Positions 6,834 to 13,555 of a DNA stretch of 34,986 nucleotides are shown piece by piece (position 1 is the first letter of the stretch; every line of letters starts with the position of its first letter). The stretch comes from Acidimicrobiales bacterium. GTDB taxonomy: Bacteria > Actinomycetota > Acidimicrobiia > Acidimicrobiales > Ilumatobacteraceae. The stretch spans positions 1 to 34,986 of the forward strand of contig JAURHL010000002.1 of NCBI GenBank assembly GCA_030833305.1. Direction: 5' to 3'. The notes under the pieces are model-generated. The model saw only the letters and a program-made list of their open reading frames with translations. It had not been told where the DNA came from and made no database searches. The position numbers and the translations under genes were made by a program.

Positions 6834-7982
6834 TCAGCGCGACAAGATGGTGACGCCGGAGATTCCGGGAGCGCCGTACACGTGCGTGTAGGCGGTCTTG
6901 GGATCGTTCGGCACCTGACGGGCTCCGGCTTGACCCCGCAACTGCAACACGTTCTCGTACACCTGTCGCAATCCGGACGCGCCGATCGGCTCTCCGTTCG
7001 CCAGGCAACCACCGTCGGTGTTCACCGGGAACTTGCCGCCGATCTCGGTCTCTCCGGCCTGGATCATGAACTCCTGCTCGCCATGCTCGCAGAACCCGTT
7101 CTCGGCCATATGCATGACCTCAGCACCAGCCTCGGTGTCTTGCAACTGTGCAATGTCGATGTCTTCTGGTCCGATGCCAGCCATTTCAAAAGCGGCCTTT
7201 GACGAGTCAACAGTCGGTCCAGCGTTGTGCTCAAGAGCGATAGACGGTGCCAACACTTCGAAACTTCCGAAGCGACGGCTACGAACAACTGCAGCATCCA
7301 AGAAGATCGGCTTGTCGGTGTACAGGTGAGCCTTGTCGGCGCGCGCCAGGATGAGAGCCACACCACCCTCGCCGGGTGAACAGAACATGTACTGCGTCAG
7401 CGGGTACGAGAGCATCGCCGAGTTCAGGACCTCTTCCTCGGAGATCGGCTTGCGTCGCCACGCCATCGGGTTCATGGCTCCGTTACGGAACGCCTTCTCG
7501 GACACCTTGGCCAGCGTGCTCTGCGAGATGCCGTATTCGTGCATGTAGCGGTTGATCTTCATGCCGAAGAACTGCGTGGTGAGGGCCAGTCCGGACGCGC
7601 CGTACCAATCACCGAGGCCACTGCCCTTGGTGTTGACCCGGAACGCACCACGCTCGTGCTTGTCGAATCCGACCGCGATACCGAGGTCGAAGACACCCGA
7701 GCGAATGGTGTTGTAGGCCGAGAACAACGCCGATCCACCGGTGGCACAACCGTTGGCCACGTTGATGAACTGCAGACCGGTGAGGCCGAGCAACGACACC
7801 ATGGTGTCGGCCGCTCCGGCGGCCATCGAGCCACCGAAGGCGAACTGCATGTCCTCCCAACTGACGCCGGCGTCGGCACAGGCCCGACGAACGGCGATGA
7901 CTCCCTGATCCATGCCCGACACGCCTTCGGTGCGACCGAACTCGTGCATTCCGATTCCGACGATGGCAACTTCCGTGGTCAT
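6834..7982 (-). CDS. Thiolase-like protein of the SCP-x/Ltp type (382 aa)
   Basis: Thiolase fold of the SCP-x/lipid-transfer family. The nucleophile cysteine is C79 (VANGCATGG). At the places where degradative thiolases have HDCF and GHP, this protein has Q281-D-T-E and G-E331-P (CLANGEPIGASG). Both catalytic histidines therefore appear to be replaced, as is seen in Ltp-type paralogues that work as aldolases or in thiolase/DUF35 pairs. The start at 7982 has AAGGGAGC upstream. The DUF35 gene precedes it by 27 bases and the CoA synthetase follows by 9. Residues about 221-291 are encoded by a low-GC patch. Likely role: carbon-carbon cleavage of a CoA ester together with the DUF35 protein. Thiolysis versus retro-aldol is undecided. 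Confidence 0.87.
   Translation of the reverse strand: MTTEVAIVGIGMHEFGRTEGVSGMDQGVIAVRRACADAGVSWEDMQFAFGGSMAAGAADTMVSLLGLTGLQFINVANGCATGGSALFSAYNTIRSGVFDLGIAVGFDKHERGAFRVNTKGSGLGDWYGASGLALTTQFFGMKINRYMHEYGISQSTLAKVSEKAFRNGAMNPMAWRRKPISEEEVLNSAMLSYPLTQYMFCSPGEGGVALILARADKAHLYTDKPIFLDAAVVRSRRFGSFEVLAPSIALEHNAGPTVDSSKAAFEMAGIGPEDIDIAQLQDTEAGAEVMHMAENGFCEHGEQEFMIQAGETEIGGKFPVNTDGGCLANGEPIGASGLRQVYENVLQLRGQAGARQVPNDPKTAYTHVYGAPGISGVTILSR
7110..7320. other. Low-GC patch inside the thiolase-like gene
   Basis: Bases 7141-7320 contain 96 G or C in 180 (about 53%); the next 60 bases contain 40 (67%). In the gene's own frame the codons switch to A- or T-ending ones (TCT, GCT, ACT, GTT, TCA, TTT, GAA). 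The frame is unbroken and the protein still reads as thiolase. The patch covers residues about 221-291, including the loop that normally carries HDCF. It is bounded on both sides by ordinary high-GC codons. Confidence 0.65.
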
Positions 7983-8009
7983 ATTTGCTCCCTTGGATCT
8001 GGTCGTTTC

Positions 8010-8435
8010 TCAGGCCACCGGCGCGAACGCGAAGGTGACGACTTCGTTCCCGTTGGCATCGGTCGAGAGCGGCACGATGACCATCTCCATCTCCATGCCG
8101 ATCTTCAACTTCTCCGGATCGGCCTCGGTCAGGCGCGACTCGATCTTCAACTGTCCCGGCAATTCCACGTACCCGACCCCGAAAGCCTTGAACGTCTTGG
8201 GATCGACGTCTCCGGCGTAGGGCGGGGCCTTGGGCGGGAAACCCTGCACGGTCCAGGTCCACAGAGTTCCGCGACGACCCAAGAGCACTTCCTCGGTCTC
8301 GGCCCCCGTGCACTTCGGGCAACCCTGTTGGACGGGGAACATGTGGTTGCCGCACGTGACACAGCGACTGCCGATCAATTGCGGACTCTCCGAGGGCCAC
8401 GTGAACACCCCGTCGGTCACCGGAACCTGCGCCAT
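8010..8435 (-). CDS. DUF35 protein: zinc ribbon plus OB fold, thiolase partner (141 aa)
   Basis: Zinc-binding acyl-CoA-associated protein. The rubredoxin-like ribbon has C25-x2-C28 (SRCVTCGN) and C39-x2-C42 (GCPKCTG); an OB-fold domain follows (GTLWTWTVQGFPPKAPPYA, then YVELPGQLKIESRL). Such proteins bind CoA esters and pair with SCP-x/Ltp thiolases, which fits its place 27 bases upstream of the thiolase. Two ATGs are adjacent; GGAGG lies four bases before the first (8438) and seven before the second, so I prefer 8435. It is probably the first gene of the minus-strand operon that runs down to 3779 or further. A small hairpin (8448-8461) and a -10-like hexamer lie upstream. Confidence 0.88.
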   Translation of the reverse strand: MAQVPVTDGVFTWPSESPQLIGSRCVTCGNHMFPVQQGCPKCTGAETEEVLLGRRGTLWTWTVQGFPPKAPPYAGDVDPKTFKAFGVGYVELPGQLKIESRLTEADPEKLKIGMEMEMVIVPLSTDANGNEVVTFAFAPVA

Positions 8436-8447
8436 CATTCCCCCTCC

Positions 8448-8461
8448 GCACCCTGCGGTGC
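8448..8461 (-). promoter_or_regulatory. Small hairpin in the 5' leader of the DUF35-thiolase operon
   Basis: GCACC, four-base loop, GGTGC: a perfect five-pair stem, five bases upstream of the ribosome binding site of the DUF35 gene. It could influence mRNA stability or initiation; no known riboswitch is recognisable. Confidence 0.25.
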
Positions 8462-8497
8462 TCTCCACCCTGGACTCCGACTCGCATCGGTGCTTCG

Positions 8498-8503
8498 ACC
8501 TTA
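8498..8503 (-). promoter_or_regulatory. Possible -10 hexamer of the DUF35-thiolase operon
   Basis: TAAGGT on the minus strand fits the TANNNT pattern of actinobacterial -10 boxes. A start about seven bases on would leave a leader of roughly 55 bases with a clear ribosome binding site. No -35 box is evident. Confidence 0.35.
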
Positions 8504-8531
8504 GTGAACCTCGCCCCCGGGAAACTTACCC

Positions 8532-8548
8532 GGCGATAATTGATCGCC
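8532..8548. promoter_or_regulatory. 17-bp palindrome in divergent promoter region (operator candidate)
   Basis: GGCGAT, five bases (AATTG), ATCGCC: a perfect inverted repeat with an AT-rich centre. It lies between the divergent DUF35 and SnoaL-like genes, just upstream of the hexamer at 8557. Position and symmetry suit a dimeric repressor; no cognate regulator gene is adjacent. Confidence 0.4.
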
Positions 8549-8556
8549 TCGGGCAC

Positions 8557-8562
8557 TACTGT
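8557..8562 (+). promoter_or_regulatory. -10 hexamer for leaderless SnoaL-like/kinase operon
   Basis: TACTGT followed by seven bases and the GTG at 8570. TACNGT closely resembles the hexamers before 1350, 3699, 14664 and 27850. No ribosome binding site is seen before this GTG. Confidence 0.5.
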
Positions 8563-8569
8563 GCCTGCG

Positions 8570-9082
8570 GTGACCACCGTTCCCGAGGCCCACGGTCCGT
8601 TGACCCCCGCCGACGCCGCCGCGGCGTCGATGGCGATCCAACGATGCCTGCTCGACTACTGCCGGGGCATCGACCGTTGCGACGCCGAGTTGGTGGCCAG
8701 CGTCTACCACCCCGACGCGACCGACGACCACGGATCGTTCGTGGGCCTGGGCGTGGACTTCGCCCGGTTGGCCACCGACAAGTTGCGCGGATACGCCATC
8801 GCCACCACCCACTACTGCAACCCGCCGCACATCGTGTTCACCTCGGTGACGTCGGCCGAGGTCGAGACCCAGGTGCTGGCCTGGCACCGTTGTCGTGACG
8901 AGAACGGCGAGTTCCTCGAGAAGTTCGCAGGACGCTACTTCGATCGATTCGAGTGTCGCGACGGCGACTGGCGCATCGCGCACCGCACCCTCACCCACGA
9001 TTGGGACGCCATCGAGCGCGTCACCAACGCGTTTCCGCCCGGCCGTTTCACGGCGTCACCTCGCATCCAGGAGAAACCATGA
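8570..9082 (+). CDS. SnoaL-like / NTF2-fold protein (170 aa)
   Basis: NTF2-fold protein with the family pattern: helix MAIQRCLLDYCRGIDRCDAE, then LVASVYHPDATDDHGSF, a middle strand HIVFTSVTSAEVETQVLA and the closing FAGRYFDRFECRDGDWRIAH. This is the SnoaL_4 type common next to Rieske oxygenases and dehydrogenases in catabolic clusters. The GTG at 8570 was chosen because TACTGT lies seven bases upstream; in-frame alternatives are GTG 8561 and TTG 8540. The gene ends inside the start of the kinase gene (ATGA, 9079-9082), so the two proteins are translationally coupled and likely act on the same compound. Reaction unknown; dehydratase or isomerase activity is common in the fold. Confidence 0.8.
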   Translation: MTTVPEAHGPLTPADAAAASMAIQRCLLDYCRGIDRCDAELVASVYHPDATDDHGSFVGLGVDFARLATDKLRGYAIATTHYCNPPHIVFTSVTSAEVETQVLAWHRCRDENGEFLEKFAGRYFDRFECRDGDWRIAHRTLTHDWDAIERVTNAFPPGRFTASPRIQEKP

Positions 9083-10155
9083 CCTCGTTCCCCGTTTCCA
9101 CCGCCGACATCGACGCGTCATGGTTGACCGCGGCCCTCCGAAAAGGTGGCACGATCGATGCCAGCACGTCGGTCTCGTCGGTCACGGTCAGCAACATGGG
9201 CGCCGGGATCGGTTTCATGGGTGAGGTCGGCCGACTGGAGGTCGCGTACGTCGGTGGCTCCGGGCCGTCCACGGTCATCTGCAAGATCCCCACGCAGGAC
9301 GCCACCGTGCGCGGACTGCTCGGTCCGGCCCGCGTCTTCGAACGCGAGGCCCGTTTCTATCTCGACGTGGCACCGTTGCTCGACGTGGTACCCGAGGCCC
9401 ACGCCGTCGTGGCCGACTTCGACAAGGATGATTACGTGCTGGTACTCCAGGACCTCGGATATCTGCGCGTCGGCGATCAGTCCGTCGGCGTGAACGCGAA
9501 CGAGGCCCACGCCGCGGTTCGCGCATTGGCTCGGTTCCACGCGCGCTTCTGGAGGTCCGCCGACCTCGATCGCATCGCGTGGATGCCCGAGATCAACGCC
9601 GAGGGCATGAAGATCGGTAGCGAGATCTATCGGGCCTCGTTGCCCGGTTTCTTGCAGGTGTTCGCCCATGCGGTCGATGCCGACATGGTTCCGATCATGG
9701 AACGATTCGCCGACAACGTGCACCAGTTGCTCGACCGTTTCGCCGCCATGCCGACCACCATCGTCCACTTCGACTATCGACTCGACAACTTGTTCTTCGG
9801 CTCCGGAGACGAGGTGTGGATGATCGACTTCCAGGCCTGCAGCAAGGGTGGCGGCGCGTACGACCTCGGATACTTCATCAGTCAGTCCGTGCCCGTCGAC
9901 GTGCGCAAGGCCGAGGAGCAGTCACTGTTGCGCGCGTACCACGACGAACTCGTGGCCCGGGGCGTGAGCGACTATTCGTTCGATCAGCTACGTGAGGACT
10001 ACCGCGCCGGAGTTCTGTACGGCTGGATCATCCCGGTGTACGCCGTCGGCACCCTCGACTCGTCGAGCGAACGGGCAATGGCGTTGTGGACCGAGGTGAT
10101 CAAGCGAGCCCAGTCGGCGATGCGCGACCACCACGTCGCCGACCTCTTGATCTGA
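9079..10155 (+). CDS. APH-fold phosphotransferase, ecdysteroid-kinase-like (358 aa)
   Basis: Small-molecule kinase of the aminoglycoside phosphotransferase/CHK superfamily. The catalytic loop is H230-F-D232-Y-R-L-D-N237 (IVHFDYRLDN), and the metal-binding aspartate is D250 in WMIDFQACSKGGG. The N-lobe has VICKIPTQD with the ATP-contacting lysine and EREARFY as the helix glutamate. Such enzymes phosphorylate hydroxyls of lipids, steroids or hydroxyacyl-CoAs rather than antibiotics. The start is fixed by AGGAG six bases upstream and the ATGA overlap with the SnoaL-like gene. It converges on an SDR gene, with a stem-loop between them. The specificity cannot be read from sequence; antibiotic resistance is unlikely in this setting. 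Confidence 0.88.
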   Translation: MTSFPVSTADIDASWLTAALRKGGTIDASTSVSSVTVSNMGAGIGFMGEVGRLEVAYVGGSGPSTVICKIPTQDATVRGLLGPARVFEREARFYLDVAPLLDVVPEAHAVVADFDKDDYVLVLQDLGYLRVGDQSVGVNANEAHAAVRALARFHARFWRSADLDRIAWMPEINAEGMKIGSEIYRASLPGFLQVFAHAVDADMVPIMERFADNVHQLLDRFAAMPTTIVHFDYRLDNLFFGSGDEVWMIDFQACSKGGGAYDLGYFISQSVPVDVRKAEEQSLLRAYHDELVARGVSDYSFDQLREDYRAGVLYGWIIPVYAVGTLDSSSERAMALWTEVIKRAQSAMRDHHVADLLI

Positions 10156-10185
10156 CCGCCGATCCAAAACGACGGATCAGGCGTC
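10154..10185. terminator. Stem-loop between convergent kinase and SDR genes
   Basis: Arms GA-C-CGCC-GATCC and GGATC-A-GGCG-TC pair as an 11-bp stem with one bulged base on each side, around the loop AAAACGAC. It overlaps the last bases of both convergent genes. There is no T-run, so a Rho-independent mechanism is uncertain; a bidirectional barrier is plausible. Confidence 0.35.
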
Positions 10186-11094
10186 GGGCAACGGATAATG
10201 AATTCCGGGAATGCCCATCTCCATGACCTGGTACCAGTCCGGACGGGGCAAGACACCGGGATAACCGGCGCCGACCTTGGGTGCGGTGTCCTTGTTCCAC
10301 TCATGGTGGATCGGCGGGATCTGGTACGTGCCGTTGCTGGCGTTGGTGCCACCGTCGACCAACAGATCGTGGCCCGTGATGTAGCTGGCCGCATCGGAGG
10401 CGAGGAACATCACCGGTCCGACGATCTCGTTGAGCTCGCCGATGCGACGCATCGGGGTACGGCTAGCGATCCACTTGTCCATGCCCATGCCCTCGAGAGC
10501 GACACGTGTCATTTCGGTGATGATGAAGCCGGGGCTGACGGCGTTGACGCGAACGCCGCGGTCGGCCCATTCGCAACCCAGCTGCTGGGTGATGTTGCGC
10601 AGCGCGCCCTTGGCCGCGGTGTAGGCGATGATGTTCAACTCGTTGGCACCGCTGCCCATGATCGAGCAGATGTTGACGATGTTGCCGCTCTGACGCTCGA
10701 GCATGTGCCGGCCGACCTCGCGCATGTACATGAACGCACCGTTGAGGTCGATCGACAGGATCCAGTTCCAGGTGGCCATGTCGTACTGCTCGGGCGCGAC
10801 GCCGCGCATGTCGCTGACGCCGGCGTTGTTGATGAGCGCGTCGATCTTGCCGTGCTCGGCGATGGCGGTCTTGACCACGCGGATGACGTCCTCTTCGACG
10901 GCCACGTCACCGGGAGCGACGGTCACCTTGGAGCCCATCGCCCGGCAGCGCTCGGCGACCGCGTCGAGCATGTCCTTGCTGCGCGCGGTCAACACCAGGT
11001 CGGCACCCTCCTTGGCGAAGCCTTCCGCGAAACCCTCACCCAAACCGTACGAAGCGCCGGTGATGAGAACCGTCTTTCCGGTGAACTGACCCAT
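10177..11094 (-). CDS. Short-chain dehydrogenase/reductase (305 aa)
   Basis: Classical NAD(P)-dependent SDR. TGASYGLG is at residues 12-19, NNAG at 89-92, the catalytic serine S144 in NICSIMGSG, and Y158-x3-K162 (YTAAK). The substrate end is extended by about 50 residues beyond the usual GGTNAS ending, with KVGAGYPGVLPRPDWYQVME. This tail is unusual for an SDR of this type and may shape the active site. The start at 11094 has GGGGG five bases upstream. It is the last gene of a minus-strand group behind the mycothiol-type gene, separated from it by a 48-base gap containing a palindrome (11112-11127). Likely oxidises a secondary alcohol or reduces a ketone; substrate unknown. Confidence 0.88.
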   Translation of the reverse strand: MGQFTGKTVLITGASYGLGEGFAEGFAKEGADLVLTARSKDMLDAVAERCRAMGSKVTVAPGDVAVEEDVIRVVKTAIAEHGKIDALINNAGVSDMRGVAPEQYDMATWNWILSIDLNGAFMYMREVGRHMLERQSGNIVNICSIMGSGANELNIIAYTAAKGALRNITQQLGCEWADRGVRVNAVSPGFIITEMTRVALEGMGMDKWIASRTPMRRIGELNEIVGPVMFLASDAASYITGHDLLVDGGTNASNGTYQIPPIHHEWNKDTAPKVGAGYPGVLPRPDWYQVMEMGIPGIHYPLPDA

Positions 11095-11111
11095 GACTAC
11101 CCCCTGAACTG

Positions 11112-11127
11112 CCACCGGAACCGGTGG
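11112..11127. promoter_or_regulatory. 16-bp palindrome upstream of the SDR gene
   Basis: CCACCGG, AA, CCGGTGG: perfect seven-base arms with a two-base centre, 18 bases upstream of the SDR start on the minus strand. It may be an operator for the SDR gene or an intercistronic stem-loop after the mycothiol-type gene. There is no T-run. Confidence 0.35.
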
Positions 11128-11142
11128 GACGACGCGCCGATC

Positions 11143-11835
11143 CTAGAGGCTGGTCTCGCCCAGACTCACCTCGGGGAGATCCATGTGCACGATGCCCGCC
11201 AGCATTCCGTCGAGGTCACCCTCGAAGTGCGCCGCGCGCATCTCGGCCATGGTTCGACGACTACCGAGCAAACGCAGGGTCTCGAAGGCCGTGGCCGTCA
11301 GGGTGAGCGTCGGATCGCCCTCACCCACCACGTGCTCCTCGCCGTCGATGACCGCGCGAAAAGCCCCCAGGCCCTTGGACCGCAGATCACCTTTCACCAG
11401 TTTCAGACCGAGCACCGCCGAGCGAGCCACACCCGTCGAGATACGGTCACCGCGCCGGCCCACCGCCGTGAACAGATCGTGCTCGTGAACCACCGTGTCG
11501 TACGTGAGAGTCCACAACGCCTGCGGGGCCGCGTCGATCATCGCCTCGAACGCCGGCGCGTTGGCGTTCCACTCCTCCACCACGCTGGCCAACGACCGCG
11601 ACCGACGATCAGCCACTTGGGCGTCCACCCACGCCTGGGTGTCTCCGCTCGGACGCTTGCCGGATCCGAGATCGGTGGCGATGCCCGTCACGTGCGAGAA
11701 CAGATCCTTCACGGTCCATTCCGGACAGGCGCCGACGACGCGGGCGGCATCCTGGTCGGTCAATTCGGTGGCCAGAGCCTGCATGCGCAGTCGGGCGTTG
11801 CGGTACTCGGTTCCCATCGAGATGTCGTCGGTCAT
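11143..11835 (-). CDS. Maleylpyruvate isomerase-family mycothiol-dependent protein (230 aa)
   Basis: DinB-like four-helix protein of the actinobacterial mycothiol-dependent maleylpyruvate isomerase family. The signature CPEWTVKDLFSHVTG, with its metal-binding histidine, lies near residue 45. The paired histidines of VVHEHDLF lie in the middle, and a C-terminal strand region (HFEGDLDGMLAGIVHM) follows. Members use mycothiol as cofactor in isomerisation or in transfer reactions, which supports an actinobacterial host. The ATG at 11835 overlaps the stop of the upstream TIM-barrel gene as ATGA, so the two are coupled. Together they may process a product of ring cleavage, but the substrate cannot be named. 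Confidence 0.82.
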   Translation of the reverse strand: MTDDISMGTEYRNARLRMQALATELTDQDAARVVGACPEWTVKDLFSHVTGIATDLGSGKRPSGDTQAWVDAQVADRRSRSLASVVEEWNANAPAFEAMIDAAPQALWTLTYDTVVHEHDLFTAVGRRGDRISTGVARSAVLGLKLVKGDLRSKGLGAFRAVIDGEEHVVGEGDPTLTLTATAFETLRLLGSRRTMAEMRAAHFEGDLDGMLAGIVHMDLPEVSLGETSL

Positions 11836-12662
11836 GCGAGGAACTTTCGCATACCCGTGCCCAGACGAGCGACATGAGCCTCGGGATCGGCCCAGCCCGC
11901 ACGGCTGGGGGCCTCGACCGACCACGGAATGGCGCAACCCGACGATCGCAAAATCTCCACGAGACCGGCGATGTCGAACTCACCGTCACCCGGTGCGCGT
12001 CGACTGGCCAGGCAGTCGGTGTAGTAGTCGTCGATCTCGGGCACGATCGGACCGTCGTTCATCTGCACACCCGTGATGAACTCGCCGGGGATCGACCGCA
12101 GCATGTCGACGTCGCGTGCGCCGCGCTCGTGGTGCCAGACGTCGATGCACACACCACCGTTCGGGCGACCGGCATCCTGAACGATCCGTAACGCGTCGGC
12201 CGCCGAATAGACGTCGTTGAACGGCAGGAACTCCAAGCCCAACACCAAACCGTGATCCGCGGCACGATCGCACAACGAACCGAACGCCCGAGCGGCGTCG
12301 GCACGATCACCCGCCGGGCCGATGACCTGCAGGTACCGACTTCCGAAGCGGTCGGCCATCCGCCAGGCGGCCTGCTCGAAGAGCGCCGCCTTCTCGCCAC
12401 CGGTTCCCTCGACGCCCAACCCGCCGATCACCTCGATCTCGGCGAGACATACACGGTGTTCGTCCAACAGGTCCTGCAGATACCCCTCGGCCAGACCCTG
12501 CTTCTCCAGTTCGATGTACTGCCCGACGTACAGACCGATGCCCACGAATCCGTTCCGTGCGGCCAGACGGATTCGATCCTCGACCGGATGCATCGGAGCC
12601 AGGCTGAAGTGGCTCAGGATCAACTCTTCGGCGCCGAGGGTGCGCGGATTAGGTTGGGGCAC
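11832..12662 (-). CDS. Sugar phosphate isomerase/epimerase-like TIM-barrel protein (276 aa)
   Basis: Xylose isomerase-like TIM barrel (AP endonuclease family 2 fold). The divalent-metal ligands appear in the expected order: the glutamate of GLEFLPFND, the Asp/His pair of CIDVWHHERG, the polar strand GVQMND, and the final glutamate of PWSVEAPS. Such proteins isomerise sugars or 2-keto acids, or dehydrate compounds such as 3-dehydroshikimate. I use the GTG at 12662. No Shine-Dalgarno sequence precedes it, and the first internal ATG would remove 23 residues including the LILSHFSLAP strand. It is divergent from the SDR at 12710, with a palindrome between them, and is coupled to the mycothiol-type gene downstream. 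Confidence 0.82.
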   Translation of the reverse strand: MPQPNPRTLGAEELILSHFSLAPMHPVEDRIRLAARNGFVGIGLYVGQYIELEKQGLAEGYLQDLLDEHRVCLAEIEVIGGLGVEGTGGEKAALFEQAAWRMADRFGSRYLQVIGPAGDRADAARAFGSLCDRAADHGLVLGLEFLPFNDVYSAADALRIVQDAGRPNGGVCIDVWHHERGARDVDMLRSIPGEFITGVQMNDGPIVPEIDDYYTDCLASRRAPGDGEFDIAGLVEILRSSGCAIPWSVEAPSRAGWADPEAHVARLGTGMRKFLA

Positions 12663-12669
12663 ACGTTAA

Positions 12670-12685
12670 GCATCGCACACGATGC
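12670..12685. promoter_or_regulatory. 16-bp palindrome between divergent genes (operator candidate)
   Basis: GCATCG, CACA, CGATGC: a perfect six-base inverted repeat in the 47-base gap between the TIM-barrel (minus) and SDR (plus) genes. It sits where both promoters must be, so a regulator bound here could control both directions. Confidence 0.4.
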
Positions 12686-12709
12686 GCGGGGCCCAACGAG
12701 GGGGAACAC

Positions 12710-13549
12710 ATGTCAGCCAACGGACGTCTTGCCGGCAAGGTAGCGGTCGTCACCGGAGCCGCCAGCGGCATCGGCGAGGGTGCCGCTCGTCGATTCGTGG
12801 AGGAAGGCGCCAAGGTCGTTCTGGCCGACGTGCAGGACGATCGTGGTCGAGCACTGGCGAGCGAACTCGGCGCCGACACCCGCTACGTCCACTGTGACGT
12901 CACCGACGAGAGCCAGGTCGCCGCGGCCATCGATCTCGCCGTCGCCGAGTTCGGCCGGCTCGACGTGATGTTCAACAACGCGGGCATCGTCGGCGCCGTC
13001 GGTCGCATCGGCGAGACCACTGCCGAGCAATGGAACCGCACCGTGGCCGTCGACCTGAACAGCGTCTTTTTCGGCATGAAGCACGCTTCCCGGGTCATGA
13101 TCCCGCAGGGATCGGGTGTCATCATCTCCACGTCGAGCACCGCGGGAATCCTCGGTGGGCTCGGACCGCACTGTTACACGGCGTGCAAGCACGCCGTCAT
13201 CGGTCTCACCAAGTCGGTGGCGTCCGAATTGGCCCAACATGGAATTCGCGTCAACGCCATCTCACCGGGGAACACGGTCACCGCGATGACGTCGGCGGTC
13301 ATCACCGGCGACCACAACAACACCGAGTTGGCCACCAAACACATCACCTCGGGGTCGTTGCTCGGAATCGCCGGATTCCCCGCCGACATCGCGAATGCCG
13401 CCCTGTATCTCGCCAGCGACGAAGCCCGTTACGTCACGGGGCACACCTTGGTGGTCGACGCCGGTCAGACGACGTTGGGTGGCAGCGGGCGTTTCCACCA
13501 ACAGGACGCCGCGATCATGCGCGAGGCCGGCATCAAAGAGAAGGCCTGA
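12710..13549 (+). CDS. Short-chain dehydrogenase/reductase (279 aa)
   Basis: Classical SDR with TGAASGIG at residues 15-22, the Asp (LADV) after strand two that favours NAD over NADP, NNAG at 89-92, serine in STSSTAG near 142, and Y156-x3-K160 (YTACK). It ends with GHTLVVDAG, then a 25-residue tail. GAGGGGGA five bases upstream of the ATG marks the start. It stands alone on the plus strand and converges on the zinc alcohol dehydrogenase with a 6-base gap. It resembles 3-alpha/20-beta-hydroxysteroid and cyclohexanol-type dehydrogenases in general pattern, but that group is broad. Likely alcohol oxidation in the pathway around it. Confidence 0.88.
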   Translation: MSANGRLAGKVAVVTGAASGIGEGAARRFVEEGAKVVLADVQDDRGRALASELGADTRYVHCDVTDESQVAAAIDLAVAEFGRLDVMFNNAGIVGAVGRIGETTAEQWNRTVAVDLNSVFFGMKHASRVMIPQGSGVIISTSSTAGILGGLGPHCYTACKHAVIGLTKSVASELAQHGIRVNAISPGNTVTAMTSAVITGDHNNTELATKHITSGSLLGIAGFPADIANAALYLASDEARYVTGHTLVVDAGQTTLGGSGRFHQQDAAIMREAGIKEKA

Positions 13550-13555
13550 CCGCCT

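Noticed and set aside
7018..7329. Plus-strand open frame inside the low-GC thiolase patch, considered as an inserted small gene
   Set aside because: The thiolase frame is intact and its protein remains family-like through the patch. The plus-strand product has no recognisable pattern and no promoter or ribosome binding site.
9079..10155. Kinase considered as an aminoglycoside-resistance gene
   Set aside because: Only the fold is shared. The catalytic loop (HFDYRLDN) and the coupled SnoaL-like gene fit a catabolic kinase, and no resistance context exists.
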